A DNA stretch of 64,000 nucleotides, from the NCBI GenBank assembly GCA_025351405.1, contig JANXVZ010000024.1:30702-94701 (forward strand), given 5' to 3'. Below are positions 49,177 through 58,854 of this stretch, in pieces; within the stretch, counting starts at the first letter, position 1, and the number at the start of each line of letters is the position of its first letter. A model generated the notes under the pieces. The model saw only the letters and a program-made list of their open reading frames with translations. It made no database searches and was not told where the DNA came from. Position numbers and translations under genes: made by a program. The DNA is from Sphingomonadales bacterium (GTDB taxonomy: Bacteria; Pseudomonadota; Alphaproteobacteria; Sphingomonadales; Sphingomonadaceae).

Positions 49177-50805
49177 ATGACCCGGTTTATTTTCATCACC
49201 GGCGGCGTGGTCTCATCGCTCGGCAAGGGCTTGATGGCAGCAGCGCTCGCCGCACTTCTCCAGGCGCGTGGCTACAAGGTCCGCATCCGCAAGTTCGATC
49301 CGTATCTCAACGTCGATCCCGGCACGATGTCGCCGTACCAGCACGGCGAAGTCTATGTCACCGACGATGGCGCCGAGACCGATCTCGATCTTGGCCATTA
49401 CGAACGCTTTACCGGCGTGCCGTCGCGGCAGACCGACAATATCACCTCGGGGCGGGTTTATCAGGACATCATCGTCAAGGAACGCAAGGGCCATTTCCTT
49501 GGCGCCACGGTCCAGGTCATCCCGCACGTCACCGATGCGATCAAGCAGTTCGCCCGTGCCGAAACCGATGGCCTGGATTTCGTGCTGTGTGAAATCGGCG
49601 GCACCGTCGGCGATATCGAATCATTGCCGTTCCTGGAGGCGATCCGCCAGCTGGCGGCCGATGTCGGGCGCACCAACGCCGTCTACATCCATTGCACGCT
49701 GGTGCCCTACCTCGCTGCCGCCGGCGAACTGAAGACCAAGCCGACCCAGCACAGCGTGGCCGAATTGCGCGGAATCGGCATCCAGCCGCATGTGCTCGTC
49801 TGCCGGTCCGAACACCCGTTGCCGGCCAGCGACCGCGCCAAGATCGCGCTGTTCTGCAACGTCGCCAAGGAGGCGGTCATCGCCGCGCTCGATGCGCCCA
49901 GCATCTATGATGTGCCGCTGCAATATCATGCCGAAGGCCTTGATGACGAAGTGCTGAAGGCCTTTGGCATCACCGATGCGCCGATGCCCCGCCTGCGCCG
50001 CTGGCGCGAAATCGGTGACCGGTTGCGCAGCCCGGAGGGCGAAGTCACCATCGGCGTCGTCGGCAAGTACACCGGTATGAAGGACGCCTATAAATCGCTG
50101 ACCGAGGCGCTGGTCCATGGCGGCATCGCCAACCGGGTGAAGGTCAATATCCGCTGGCTCGACGCCGAGGATTTCGAGCGCGAGGACGTCGCGGCGATTC
50201 TCGAGCCGATGCACGGCATCCTGGTGCCCGGCGGCTTTGGCGAACGCGGTTCCGAGGGCAAGATTGCCAGCGTGCGTTTCGCCCGCGAGCGCGAAGTACC
50301 GTTTTTCGGCATCTGCCTCGGCATGCAGATGGCGTGCATCGAGGCAGCGCGAAACCTTGCCGGCGTTGCGGGTGCCGGATCGACCGAGTTCGGCCCGACG
50401 GCGGAACCCGTCGTCGGCCTCGTCACCGAATGGATGAGTGCCGATGGCCTGCAGACCCGCGCCGAGGGCGGCGATCTTGGCGGCACGATGCGGCTTGGTG
50501 CCTATGATGCGGTCCTGTCGGGCAACAGCGTCGCCGCGGCGCTGTACGGCGACAGCCATATCAGCGAACGCCATCGCCACCGCTACGAGGTCAATGTCCA
50601 CTATCGCGAGCGGCTGGAAAACAACGGGTTGATGTTTTCCGGAATGTCGCCGGATGGCCTGCTCCCCGAAATTGTCGAGCGCCCCGATCACCCGTGGTTC
50701 GTCGGCGTCCAGTTCCACCCGGAATTGAAGTCGAAGCCGTTCGAGCCACACCCGTTGTTCGCCGGGTTCATTGCGGCGGCGGTACGCCAGAGCCGGCTGG
50801 TCTAG
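49177..50805 (+). CDS. pyrG: CTP synthase
   Basis: 542 residues, full length. Amidates UTP to CTP using glutamine and ATP. N-terminal synthetase domain begins [24 protein letters not shown], with the [40 protein letters not shown] block. C-terminal glutamine amidotransferase: catalytic Cys in [15 protein letters not shown] and the His-Glu pair in [12 protein letters not shown]. In many bacteria, including Caulobacter, CtpS also forms filaments that affect cell shape. Confidence 0.98.
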   Translation: MTRFIFITGGVVSSLGKGLMAAALAALLQARGYKVRIRKFDPYLNVDPGTMSPYQHGEVYVTDDGAETDLDLGHYERFTGVPSRQTDNITSGRVYQDIIVKERKGHFLGATVQVIPHVTDAIKQFARAETDGLDFVLCEIGGTVGDIESLPFLEAIRQLAADVGRTNAVYIHCTLVPYLAAAGELKTKPTQHSVAELRGIGIQPHVLVCRSEHPLPASDRAKIALFCNVAKEAVIAALDAPSIYDVPLQYHAEGLDDEVLKAFGITDAPMPRLRRWREIGDRLRSPEGEVTIGVVGKYTGMKDAYKSLTEALVHGGIANRVKVNIRWLDAEDFEREDVAAILEPMHGILVPGGFGERGSEGKIASVRFAREREVPFFGICLGMQMACIEAARNLAGVAGAGSTEFGPTAEPVVGLVTEWMSADGLQTRAEGGDLGGTMRLGAYDAVLSGNSVAAALYGDSHISERHRHRYEVNVHYRERLENNGLMFSGMSPDGLLPEIVERPDHPWFVGVQFHPELKSKPFEPHPLFAGFIAAAVRQSRLV

Positions 50806-50815
50806 CAGCCTTCAC

Positions 50816-50845
50816 CTGCCGGTCTGGCAACGGCCGGGCCGGCAG
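50816..50845. terminator. bidirectional terminator hairpin between pyrG and the GST gene
   Basis: CTGCCGG (50816-50822) and CCGGCAG (50839-50845), 7-bp perfect stem with a 16-bp GC-rich loop, filling the gap between converging stops. Confidence 0.45.
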
Positions 50846-50847
50846 CG

Positions 50848-51459
50848 CTACAGCGCCAGGTGCTCGGCGACACGCTGCCGCCAGCTATCGAGCGCCCCGC
50901 CATCGGCCTCGATCCCTATCCCTATCCCGATCCACGCGGCGAAATCGACCGTGGTCAGCAATATGATATCGGCCATGGTAAAGCGGTCGCCGACAAGAAA
51001 TCTTCGCCCCTTGAGCTGTCCATCGAACCAGCGGAGCGCGTCCAACGCGCGATCGCGGCTGATCGCGCCAAATTCGGGCACCTGTTGCACCAGCGCCGCC
51101 GTGAGCGGGTGGCTGTTCTGCCAAAACATCGCCACCGGCACTCCCAGCGCCGTTTCGACCCGCCTGATCCACATGTCCGTTTCGGCGCGTTCCAGCGGTG
51201 TTTCGCCGAACAGGGGGGGATTCGGGTGCAGTTCGTCGAGGTAGCGGCAGATGCTGACGCTTTCGGCGATGACCGTTCCGTCGTCGAGCACCAGGAACGG
51301 CACCTGTCCACGCGGATTCCTGTCCAGGACATCCGCCGCCTTGTGCTCGCGCTTCATCAGCGAAAGCAATGTCGTCGGCAGCGTCAGTCCCTTGGCGCGC
51401 AGGAACAGCGAAACCCGGCGCGGATTGGGGGCCGGGTCGGGTGCAGTCCACAACATCAT
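50848..51459 (-). CDS. glutathione S-transferase family protein
   Basis: 203 residues from ATG at 51459 (MMLWTAPDPAPNPRRVSLFLRAKG); ATGs at 51474 and 51456 are alternatives. N-terminal thioredoxin-fold domain with NPRGQVPFLVLDDGTVIAESVSICRYLDE (cis-Pro and the glutathione-binding Glu-Ser), C-terminal all-helical domain with GDRFTMADIILLTTVDFA. Near the C-terminus the codons make a GIGIGIGIE run from a GGGATA repeat. Substrate unknown; it borders the accessory island and could belong to it or to housekeeping detoxification. Confidence 0.85.
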   Translation of the reverse strand: MMLWTAPDPAPNPRRVSLFLRAKGLTLPTTLLSLMKREHKAADVLDRNPRGQVPFLVLDDGTVIAESVSICRYLDELHPNPPLFGETPLERAETDMWIRRVETALGVPVAMFWQNSHPLTAALVQQVPEFGAISRDRALDALRWFDGQLKGRRFLVGDRFTMADIILLTTVDFAAWIGIGIGIEADGGALDSWRQRVAEHLAL

Positions 51460-51563
51460 CGGCGTCGCCCCCATCGCAATTGCCGATGCGGTCTAGGGCG
51501 TTCGCGTCTGGAGTTACAGCCGAATTTATCGCATGATGGCGGCTGTTCCGATAAGGCGTGCCT

Positions 51564-53915
51564 GTGCCCGATACCGCTGCCCCGACTGCCATCAAGACCG
51601 ATACCGTCGCGATGATCGATTGCGACACAGTCGCGATGATCGAGCGTCTCGACGACCGCCTGCGCTGGCTGTCGGCGTGGACGATCCACAATGCCAATCA
51701 CCTCCGCACCAGCCGCGACGGGGTGAAGGTCGGCGGCCACCAGGCGTCATGCGCTTCGATGTCGACGATCATGGCCAGCCTCTATTTCGCCGCCATCGGC
51801 CCCAACGACCGGATTGCGGTCAAGCCGCACGCCGGACCTTTGCTCCACGCCATTCACTACCTCCTGGGCAACCAGAGCCGCGACACGCTGGAAGCCTTTC
51901 GCGGCTTCAAGGGGGCGCAAAGCTATCCGTCGCGCACCAAGGACGTCATCCCCGTCGATTTTTCCACTGGCAGCGTCGGGCTTGGCGTCGCGGTGACAGC
52001 GTTCGCCTCGCTGGTGCAGGATTACCTTGTCGCCCATGGCGCGCTTGCCGCCGCCGATGCAGGCCGGATGATCGCGCTGATGGGCGACGCCGAACTCGAT
52101 GAAGGCAATATCTACGAATGCCTGATCGAGGGTTACAAGCACGATATCCGCAACTGCTGGTGGATCGTCGACTATAACCGCCAGAGCCTCGACCACACCA
52201 CCGCCGACCGGATGTTCCGCCGCTTCGACGATATTTTCGAAACCTGCGGCTGGCGGGTCATCACCCTGAAGCACGGCAAGCGGCTGAAGGCGGCGTTTGC
52301 CGAACCCGGCGGCGCGGCGCTGGAAGGCTGGATCGATGGTTGCCCCAATGTCGAATATGCAGCGCTGACCTACCAGGGCGGCGCCGCGTGGCGGGCGCGG
52401 TTGACCGCCGACATCGGCAGCAAGCGCGGGATCGCGGCGCTGCTGGCACGGCGCGACGATGCCGAACTGGCGCGGTTGATGACCGATCTTGGCGGGCATT
52501 GCGTCGAATCCTTGCTCGGTGCCTATGCCGAAGCGGCGTCGAGCGACCGGCCGGCGCTGATCATCGCCTATACGATCAAGGGCAAGGGCCTGCCGCTGGC
52601 CGGGCACAAGGACAATCATGCCGGCCTGATGAACCCGCCGCAGATCGCCGCCTTGCGCGACTCGCTCGGCATCGCGGCGGGTGACGAATGGGAACCCTGG
52701 GCGGGGTTGGGGGATAACGAGGCAAAGGCGCTGCAGGCGTTCGTCGCGGCCTCGCCGGCGGCACGGCTGCCACGCGACCGGGCCTTTGCCGATGTGCCGG
52801 TGCCGGCGATTCCGGCGCCCGATGGCGAGGAACAATCGACCCAGGCCGCCTTTGGCCGCATCCTCCTCGAACTGGCGAAGGACGGCGGCCCGCTGGCGGA
52901 GCGCATCGTCACCACCTCGCCCGATGTGACGGTGTCGACCAATCTCGGCCCGTGGGTGAATGCCCGCGGGCTGTTTCGTCGCAGCGAATTCGCCGATGTG
53001 TTTCGCGCCGCCAAGATCCCCAGCCCGCAAAAATGGAGCGGCGACAGTGCCGGGCAGCATATCGAACTGGGCATCGCCGAGAACAATTTGTTCCTGATGC
53101 TCACCGCCGCCGGCCTTGCCGCGCCGCTGTTCGGGACGCGGCTGATCCCCATTGGCACGGTGTATGATCCGTTTATTGCGCGCGGCCTCGATGCGCTGAA
53201 TTATGGCTGTTACCAGGACGCGCGCTTCCTGCTCGTGGCGACGCCGTCCGGGCTGACGCTGGCGCCCGAGGGCGGTGCCCACCAATCGATCAACCCGCCG
53301 CTGATCGCCATGGGCCAGCCGGGGCTGACCATGTTCGAGCCGGCCTATGCCGATGAACTGGCGGCGCTGATGCACTGGTCGTTCGGGCATCTGCAGGCGC
53401 ATGATGGCGGCGCGGTCTATCTGCGGCTGTCGACGCGCTCGCTGGTCCAGCCGGTGCGCGGCGACGACAATTGGCGCGAGGGCGCCATCGCCGGCGGCTA
53501 TTGGCTGCGCCAGCCCGACCCCGATTGCGATGCGGCGATTGTTGCCTGCGGTGCGCTGATGCCCGAGGCGCTGGCGGCGTTCGAGGAACTCAAGGACGAG
53601 ATACCGGGGCTTGGTCTGCTCAACGTGACCTCGCCCGACCTGCTGCATCGGGGCTGGAGCGCGGCGGCCCGCAAGCATGGCACGGTCTCGCACATCGAAG
53701 CTTTGCTCGATGCTTTGCCCCAGCGCGCCCGGCTGGTGACGTTGCTCGATGGCGCTCCGGCGGCGTTGAGCTGGCTGGGCGGGGTGCGCGGGCAACGCGT
53801 CGTGCCGCTCGGCGTGGATCGGTTCGGCCAGACAGGAGACCTTCCCGATCTCTATCGCGAATATGGGTTGGATAGCGACGCGATCATCGCGGCAATGGCG
53901 GAAGCGCTGGTCTGA
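51564..53915 (+). CDS. homodimeric 2-oxoacid dehydrogenase E1 (AceE/MdeB-like)
   Basis: 783 residues. GTG at 51564 preferred over GTG at 51558 because AAGG (51553-51556) is then seven bases away. Thiamine-diphosphate motif GDAELDEGN...NCWWIVDYNRQSLD at 174-210; KPHAGPLLHAIHYLLG and HIELGIAENNLFLMLTAAGL as in AceE. It is shorter than pyruvate dehydrogenase AceE (about 890) and matches the MdeB-type proteins described beside methionine gamma-lyase in Pseudomonas, which act on 2-oxobutyrate. No E2 or E3 gene is in view. Its tail overlaps the converging ABC gene by 32 bp. Confidence 0.8.
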   Translation: MPDTAAPTAIKTDTVAMIDCDTVAMIERLDDRLRWLSAWTIHNANHLRTSRDGVKVGGHQASCASMSTIMASLYFAAIGPNDRIAVKPHAGPLLHAIHYLLGNQSRDTLEAFRGFKGAQSYPSRTKDVIPVDFSTGSVGLGVAVTAFASLVQDYLVAHGALAAADAGRMIALMGDAELDEGNIYECLIEGYKHDIRNCWWIVDYNRQSLDHTTADRMFRRFDDIFETCGWRVITLKHGKRLKAAFAEPGGAALEGWIDGCPNVEYAALTYQGGAAWRARLTADIGSKRGIAALLARRDDAELARLMTDLGGHCVESLLGAYAEAASSDRPALIIAYTIKGKGLPLAGHKDNHAGLMNPPQIAALRDSLGIAAGDEWEPWAGLGDNEAKALQAFVAASPAARLPRDRAFADVPVPAIPAPDGEEQSTQAAFGRILLELAKDGGPLAERIVTTSPDVTVSTNLGPWVNARGLFRRSEFADVFRAAKIPSPQKWSGDSAGQHIELGIAENNLFLMLTAAGLAAPLFGTRLIPIGTVYDPFIARGLDALNYGCYQDARFLLVATPSGLTLAPEGGAHQSINPPLIAMGQPGLTMFEPAYADELAALMHWSFGHLQAHDGGAVYLRLSTRSLVQPVRGDDNWREGAIAGGYWLRQPDPDCDAAIVACGALMPEALAAFEELKDEIPGLGLLNVTSPDLLHRGWSAAARKHGTVSHIEALLDALPQRARLVTLLDGAPAALSWLGGVRGQRVVPLGVDRFGQTGDLPDLYREYGLDSDAIIAAMAEALV
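51600..51647 (+). repeat. 24-bp imperfect tandem repeat inside the E1 gene
   Basis: Two adjacent 24-bp units (51600-51623, 51624-51647) encode DTVAMIDC and DTVAMIER near the N-terminus, before the conserved fold begins. In frame, so the protein is intact. Confidence 0.85.
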
Positions 53916-55500
53916 TCGACGGTCCGAGGGCGCGCTCCGTCGCCGACAGCCCGGGAATCGCCGCCACCAGCGCCCTGGTATAGTCATGCGCCGGGGTTGA
54001 AAGGATGGCGGGTGCGTCGCCCTGCTCGACGATGCGACCATGTTGCATGACGGCGATACGGTCGGCGATGGCGCCGGCGGTGCGCAGGTCGTGGGTGATG
54101 AACAGGATGGCGATGCCGAGCCGGGCCTGGAGATCGGCGAGGAGTTCGAGCACCTGGGCCTGCACCAGCACGTCGAGCGCCGAGACGCTTTCGTCGCAGA
54201 TGAGGATTTGCGGCGCCATCGCCAGTGCCCGGGCGATGCCGATGCGCTGGCGCTGGCCGCCTGAAAACGCCGCCGGACGCCGGTCATAGGCATCGGCGGG
54301 CAGGCCGACGAGTGCCAGCAATTCGAGGGCGCGGGCCTTGGCCTCGGCGCGGTGGATGCCGCCAAGGGTGGCGGCACGGGCGATGATGTCGCCGGCGGTG
54401 CGGCGCGGATTGAGCGCGCCGAACGGGTCCTGGAAGATCATCTGGATTTGCCGGCGGCTGCGGCGCAGTGCCGAACCCCGGGACGCGAGAAAGTTGGCGC
54501 CGCCGACATCGATGCTGCCCCCGGTCGGTTCGGCAATCCGCACCAGCAGGCGGGCCAGCGTCGATTTTCCCGATCCCGATTCACCGACGATGGCGAGCGT
54601 CGTGCCGCGTTCAAGGCTGATGTCGACGCCATCGAGCGCCAGCTTGGCGCCATAGGATTTGGTCAGACCCTTCGCGGTCAGCACCGCTTCGGCGGCAGGG
54701 CGGACGGCGCGTGCCTCGAGGCGCGGCACCGCGGCGAGCAGCGCGCGGGTATACGGGTGCTGCGGGGCCGCCAGCACCCTTGCTGCCTCCCCGACCTCGA
54801 CGATTCGCCCGGCTTCCATGACTGCGATACGGTCGGCGATGTCGCGGACGACGCCGAAATCATGGGTGATGAACAGCACGCCATGCTCGCCGGTCGCCTT
54901 CAATTCGCGGATGAGTTTGAGGATTTGCGCCTGGGTCGTCGCGTCGAGCGCCGTCGTCGGCTCGTCGGCGATCAGCACGTCGGGGTGCATGGCCAGCCCC
55001 ATGGCGATGGCGATGCGCTGGCATTGGCCGCCCGAAAGCTGGTGCGGATAGCTGGCGGCGACACGGTCGATATCGGGCAGGTGCATCGCCTCGAGCAAGT
55101 CGCGGGCGCGGGCGCGGCGGACCGGCCGGGCAAGGTCGGAATGGAGTTCGAACACCTCCTCGATCTGGCGGCTGACGGTCATCGCCGGGTTGAGCGCAGC
55201 GATCGGCTCCTGGGGGATCATGGCGATGCGGTTGCCGCGGATGCGGCGCAATGCGGCATCGGGTAGCCCGGTCAGCAGCGTTTCGCCGAGCCGGATTTCG
55301 CCCCCGGCGATGGCGAGCCGGCCCGGCAGAGCGCCCATCACCGCCGCCGACAGGATCGACTTGCCCGATCCCGACGCGCCGACGACGCAGAGGATTTCGC
55401 CGCGATGGAGATCGAGTGACACATCTTCGACCGCGAACGCCCGGTCGCCGCCCTTGGGCAGCGCGACGGTCAGGTTGCGGATCGACAGGATCGGGGTCAT
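53884..55500 (-). CDS. ABC transporter, fused double ATP-binding protein (DppD-DppF type)
   Basis: 538 residues from ATG at 55500 (ATGA overlap with the permease stop). Two complete ABC domains: Walker A GASGSGKS (41-48) with LSGGQCQRI and DEPTTALD, and GESGSGKS with FSGGQRQRI and DESVSALD. The first signature has Gln-Cys where Gln-Arg is usual. Each half ends with the oligopeptide-type HPYTRALLAAVP / HDYTRALVAAIP tail. It powers import of peptides, opines, nickel or other small ligands by the neighbouring permeases. Confidence 0.93.
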   Translation of the reverse strand: MTPILSIRNLTVALPKGGDRAFAVEDVSLDLHRGEILCVVGASGSGKSILSAAVMGALPGRLAIAGGEIRLGETLLTGLPDAALRRIRGNRIAMIPQEPIAALNPAMTVSRQIEEVFELHSDLARPVRRARARDLLEAMHLPDIDRVAASYPHQLSGGQCQRIAIAMGLAMHPDVLIADEPTTALDATTQAQILKLIRELKATGEHGVLFITHDFGVVRDIADRIAVMEAGRIVEVGEAARVLAAPQHPYTRALLAAVPRLEARAVRPAAEAVLTAKGLTKSYGAKLALDGVDISLERGTTLAIVGESGSGKSTLARLLVRIAEPTGGSIDVGGANFLASRGSALRRSRRQIQMIFQDPFGALNPRRTAGDIIARAATLGGIHRAEAKARALELLALVGLPADAYDRRPAAFSGGQRQRIGIARALAMAPQILICDESVSALDVLVQAQVLELLADLQARLGIAILFITHDLRTAGAIADRIAVMQHGRIVEQGDAPAILSTPAHDYTRALVAAIPGLSATERALGPSIRPALPPLPR

Positions 55501-56288
55501 TGCCGCGCCTCCCGCAGGCCGTCTGCGATGAGGCTGAGCGCCAGCACCAGCGACGAGATGGCAATGCATGGGAAGATGACGAGATGCGGAAAGGCGAATG
55601 CCAGCGCCCGGCCGTCGGTGACCATGCCGCCCCAATCGGGCGCCGGTGGCGGCAGGCCGAGGCCGAGAAAGCCCAATGATCCGATGATGATGGCGGAATA
55701 GCCGAGGCGCAGGCAGAAATCGACCGCCAGCGCCGGAGCGGCATTCGGCAGGATTTCAATCAGCAATATCCGCCACGTCGGCTCGCCCTGGGTGACGGCG
55801 GCGGCGATATAGTCGCGCCCGGCGATGTCGATGGCGATGGCGCGGACGATGCGGAACACCGCCGGCGCGCTGCCGAAGGTGACCGCGATGACGACGTTGA
55901 GATACGACGGCCCCAGCGCGACGATGACGACGAGGTAGAGCACCAGCACCGGGAACGACAGGATGACGTTGGCGATGAACGAGAAGCCCGCATCGAGGAC
56001 GCCGCGCCGATATCCCGCCAGCAGCCCGGCGCCGACCCCGATGATGTAGGCGATCAGCGTCGCCGCCAGCGACAGGAAGATCACCGGCCGGGCGCCCCAG
56101 ATCAGGCGGGACAGGATATCGCGGCCGAGGAGATCGGTGCCGAGCGGGAAAGCGGCGGCGCCGGGGCGGAGCAGCGGCTTGAAACTGACCAGCGGGTCGT
56201 GCGGCGCGATGACGGGGGCGAATACAGCCACCAGCAGCCATAGCGCGACGATGGCGACGCCGATGACGAGGGCAGGCGGGCGCTTCAC
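55497..56288 (-). CDS. ABC transporter permease (DppC/OppC-like)
   Basis: 263 residues. N-terminal helix (PALVIGVAIVALWLLVAVFAPVIAPHDPL), then HPLGTDxLGRDxxSRxxxGAR as FPLGTDLLGRDILSRLIWGAR and the EAA-like loop RIVRAIAIDIAGRDYIAAAVTQGEPTWRILLIEILPN that contacts the ATPase. Overlaps the next permease by ATGA on both sides. Confidence 0.93.
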   Translation of the reverse strand: MKRPPALVIGVAIVALWLLVAVFAPVIAPHDPLVSFKPLLRPGAAAFPLGTDLLGRDILSRLIWGARPVIFLSLAATLIAYIIGVGAGLLAGYRRGVLDAGFSFIANVILSFPVLVLYLVVIVALGPSYLNVVIAVTFGSAPAVFRIVRAIAIDIAGRDYIAAAVTQGEPTWRILLIEILPNAAPALAVDFCLRLGYSAIIIGSLGFLGLGLPPPAPDWGGMVTDGRALAFAFPHLVIFPCIAISSLVLALSLIADGLREARQ

Positions 56289-57223
56289 TTGCCGCGCAGC
56301 CGTGGATCGAGCGCCGCATAGGCGATATCGGCGAGCAACTGGCTGGCGACGACAGCGACGACGCTGATCATCGCACAGGCTTCGACCAGATAGACGTCGC
56401 TGTTGAGCGCGGCCTGGTAGAGCAGCGTCCCGAAGCCGCGATAGGCGAAGAACACCTCGACGATGATCACCCCCGACAGAATCCAGGGAATCTGCAGCAT
56501 GATCACCGTCACCGGCGTCAGCAGCGCGTTGCGCAGCGCATGGCGAAAGACGATCCGCGACGGCGAGGCGCCCTTCAGCAGCGCGGTGCGGATATAGGGC
56601 TGGCCCATCACCTCGATCATGCTGGCGCGGGTCATGCGGGCGAGATAGCCGGTCGAGGCCAGCACCAGTACCATGACCGGCAGTACCAGCTCGCGCAGCG
56701 AAAAGCCGCCGGCCATCGTCGATACCCCCGGCAGCCAGCCAAGGCCGAGGACGAAGATCGCGGTGAGGAACGCCGCCATGGCGAAATCGGGCACCGACGT
56801 CGTCAGGATCGCGAACAGCGAGACGCCGCGATCGGTCAGCGAACCGGCGCGCACCCCCGAGGCGATGCCGAGCGCCAGCGACAACGGCACCATCACCAGC
56901 AGCGCCGCCCCGGCGAGGAGCGCCGACGCCGCGAGGCGCGGCAGGATCAGCTTGACGATATCTTCCTGGTAGTAAGTCGAGCGGCCCCAGTCGCCGCTGG
57001 CAAAATGGCCGAGCCAGCGCAAATAGCGCAGCAGGAAGGGCGCGTCATAGCCGTTTTCGCGCAGCCAGGCGGCGCGCTGGTCGGGGGTGGAGAATTGCCC
57101 GAGCACCTTTACCGCGACGGCATCGACATTCACTTCCAAGGCCAGGTGGACGAGGAACGACACCGCCAGCATCGTCAGCAACAGCAGGCCGATGCGCCGG
57201 CCGAGCCACGCTGCGACCCTCAT
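56285..57223 (-). CDS. ABC transporter permease (DppB/OppB-like)
   Basis: 312 residues from ATG at 57223, which forms an ATGA overlap with the binding-protein stop; an ATG at 57232 would add MAG. Six helices; GDWGRSTYYQEDIVKLILPRL, LVLASTGYLARMTRASMIEVMGQPYIRTALLKGASPSRIVFRHALRNALLTPVT is the OppB EAA region. Together with the DppC-like subunit it makes the membrane channel. Confidence 0.93.
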   Translation of the reverse strand: MRVAAWLGRRIGLLLLTMLAVSFLVHLALEVNVDAVAVKVLGQFSTPDQRAAWLRENGYDAPFLLRYLRWLGHFASGDWGRSTYYQEDIVKLILPRLAASALLAGAALLVMVPLSLALGIASGVRAGSLTDRGVSLFAILTTSVPDFAMAAFLTAIFVLGLGWLPGVSTMAGGFSLRELVLPVMVLVLASTGYLARMTRASMIEVMGQPYIRTALLKGASPSRIVFRHALRNALLTPVTVIMLQIPWILSGVIIVEVFFAYRGFGTLLYQAALNSDVYLVEACAMISVVAVVASQLLADIAYAALDPRLRGK

Positions 57224-58830
57224 GCCAGCCACACCTTGTCCATGCGGAAATAGTCGGATGGATGCAGTTCATGGCCGCGCACGCGGGGCGAAACAGCGGT
57301 GAATTTTTCCGGCCAATAGGGCTGCACCATCACCGCCGCATCGCGCAGTCGCGCTTCAAGCTCGGCCATCACCGGCGCGCGTTCATGCGGATCGACGATG
57401 GCCATCGCCCTGTCGAGCAGCGCATCGAAGGCCGGATCGGCAAAGCCGGACTCGTTCCATGTCGAGCCACTGCGATAGGCAAGGTCCAGCGTCATGATGC
57501 CGAGCGGCCGGTGCGCCCACGACGTCAGCCCGAACGGCACCTTGTTCCAGACGCTCCAGTATTCGGTGGGCGGCAGAACCTTCAGCGATACCCGGATGCC
57601 GGCGTCGGCAAGGTTCTGCTGGAGGATTTGCGCGGTGTCCTGTTCCCAACGCCCGATGGTATTGCCCAGCGTCAATTCGAGATCGATGCCATCCGGATGG
57701 CCCGCTTCGGCGAGCAGGGCCCTGGCCTTGGCGACGTCCCGGCCTTGCCGGGGCAGTGCGCCAAAGTCGGGCTGGAACGGCGCGACGTGATGATCGTCCG
57801 CGACTTCGCCCATGCCGCGATAGGCAAGCTGCAGCATCTGGGCATTGTCGGCAGCAAGCTGCACCGCGCGGCGAACCCGGATATCGTCGAACGGCTTGGT
57901 ATCGACCTTCATGCGGATGCACAGCGTCCATGCCGCCTTGTGCTGGAGCAGCCTCGCCTGGGGAAGACTGCGAACCAGGTCGAGTTCGGCAATGGTGATG
58001 CGATACAGCACATCGACCTGACCCGCCGCGAGCGCCGCGACATGGGTGGACACATCCGGGCCAAGGTCGATGTAATCGATATATTTCAGGCGCGGTGCCG
58101 GACCCCAATAATCCTCTCGACGTTCAAAGCGCGCCTCGCGCCCGACTTCGAAACGCGTCAGCCTGAATGGCCCGGTGCCGATCGGGTTTGCCGGCCAGTT
58201 GCCGCCAAGCCTGTCGAAATCGCGGTGGAGGATCGGGCACGTCGCGCTGTAGAGCTGTTCTGCCAGCGAACAAACCGGCCGCGACAGGTGCAGCGCAAAG
58301 CGGCGGTCGTCGAGGGCTTCGAAGCGCTCGATCGCGGCGAATGCCGTGCGGTTGACCGATTTGGAGGCAGGCGCCAGCCAGCGCCGGAAATTATATGCGA
58401 TATCCGCGACTTCCAGCGCATCGCCGTTCGACCAGCGCACGCCTGGACGAAGGGTGAAAACCCATGTCTTCAAGTCGTCGGAGGGCCGCCAGCTTTCGGC
58501 GAGTCCCGGTCGAACGATATTTTCGGCATCGACTTCGGTGAGGAATTCGAGGCTGTTGCGAAACAGGTTGGACGCTTCCACCCAGGCCGACAGCGCCGGG
58601 TCGCCGATCTGCTGGATGGCGCACACAAAGCGCAGCGTGTCGTTAGACGGCGGCGCAACCTTGCCGCACGCGCCGAGCGGGATTGCCGTCCCCAGCCATG
58701 CCGCGTGGCGCAGGAAACTGCGTCGGTCGAGGCGGCCAGCCGCAAGCGACGCCGCAAGGCCGGCCACGTCGGCGTGCAAAGGCCCGCCGTCGAGGCTCGC
58801 CAGCGCGCCGACGTGACGGCGCTGCTTCAT
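57220..58830 (-). CDS. extracellular solute-binding protein family 5 (peptide/opine/nickel type)
   Basis: 536 residues. An unusual long N-terminus, then RLDRRSFLRHAAWLGTAIPLGACG: a twin-arginine signal at 36-42 (RRSFLRH) with a lipobox-like LGAC at 52-55, so probably a Tat-exported lipoprotein. Body of the SBP_bac_5 fold: LAESWRPSDDLKTWVFTLRPGVRWSNGDALEVADIAYNFRRW, NPIGTGPFRLTRFE, VRRAVQLAADN. The family binds peptides, opines, nickel chelates and opine metallophores. First gene of the ABC operon, 24 bp after the LysR stop region. Confidence 0.9.
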   Translation of the reverse strand: MKQRRHVGALASLDGGPLHADVAGLAASLAAGRLDRRSFLRHAAWLGTAIPLGACGKVAPPSNDTLRFVCAIQQIGDPALSAWVEASNLFRNSLEFLTEVDAENIVRPGLAESWRPSDDLKTWVFTLRPGVRWSNGDALEVADIAYNFRRWLAPASKSVNRTAFAAIERFEALDDRRFALHLSRPVCSLAEQLYSATCPILHRDFDRLGGNWPANPIGTGPFRLTRFEVGREARFERREDYWGPAPRLKYIDYIDLGPDVSTHVAALAAGQVDVLYRITIAELDLVRSLPQARLLQHKAAWTLCIRMKVDTKPFDDIRVRRAVQLAADNAQMLQLAYRGMGEVADDHHVAPFQPDFGALPRQGRDVAKARALLAEAGHPDGIDLELTLGNTIGRWEQDTAQILQQNLADAGIRVSLKVLPPTEYWSVWNKVPFGLTSWAHRPLGIMTLDLAYRSGSTWNESGFADPAFDALLDRAMAIVDPHERAPVMAELEARLRDAAVMVQPYWPEKFTAVSPRVRGHELHPSDYFRMDKVWLA

Positions 58831-58854
58831 GCCCTGCGCTTTTTCGGCAAGGCG

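Noticed and set aside
50911..50937. Phase-variable hexamer repeat in the GST gene
   Set aside because: Only about three CCTATC-like units and in frame; encodes a short Gly-Ile run and is unlikely to switch expression.
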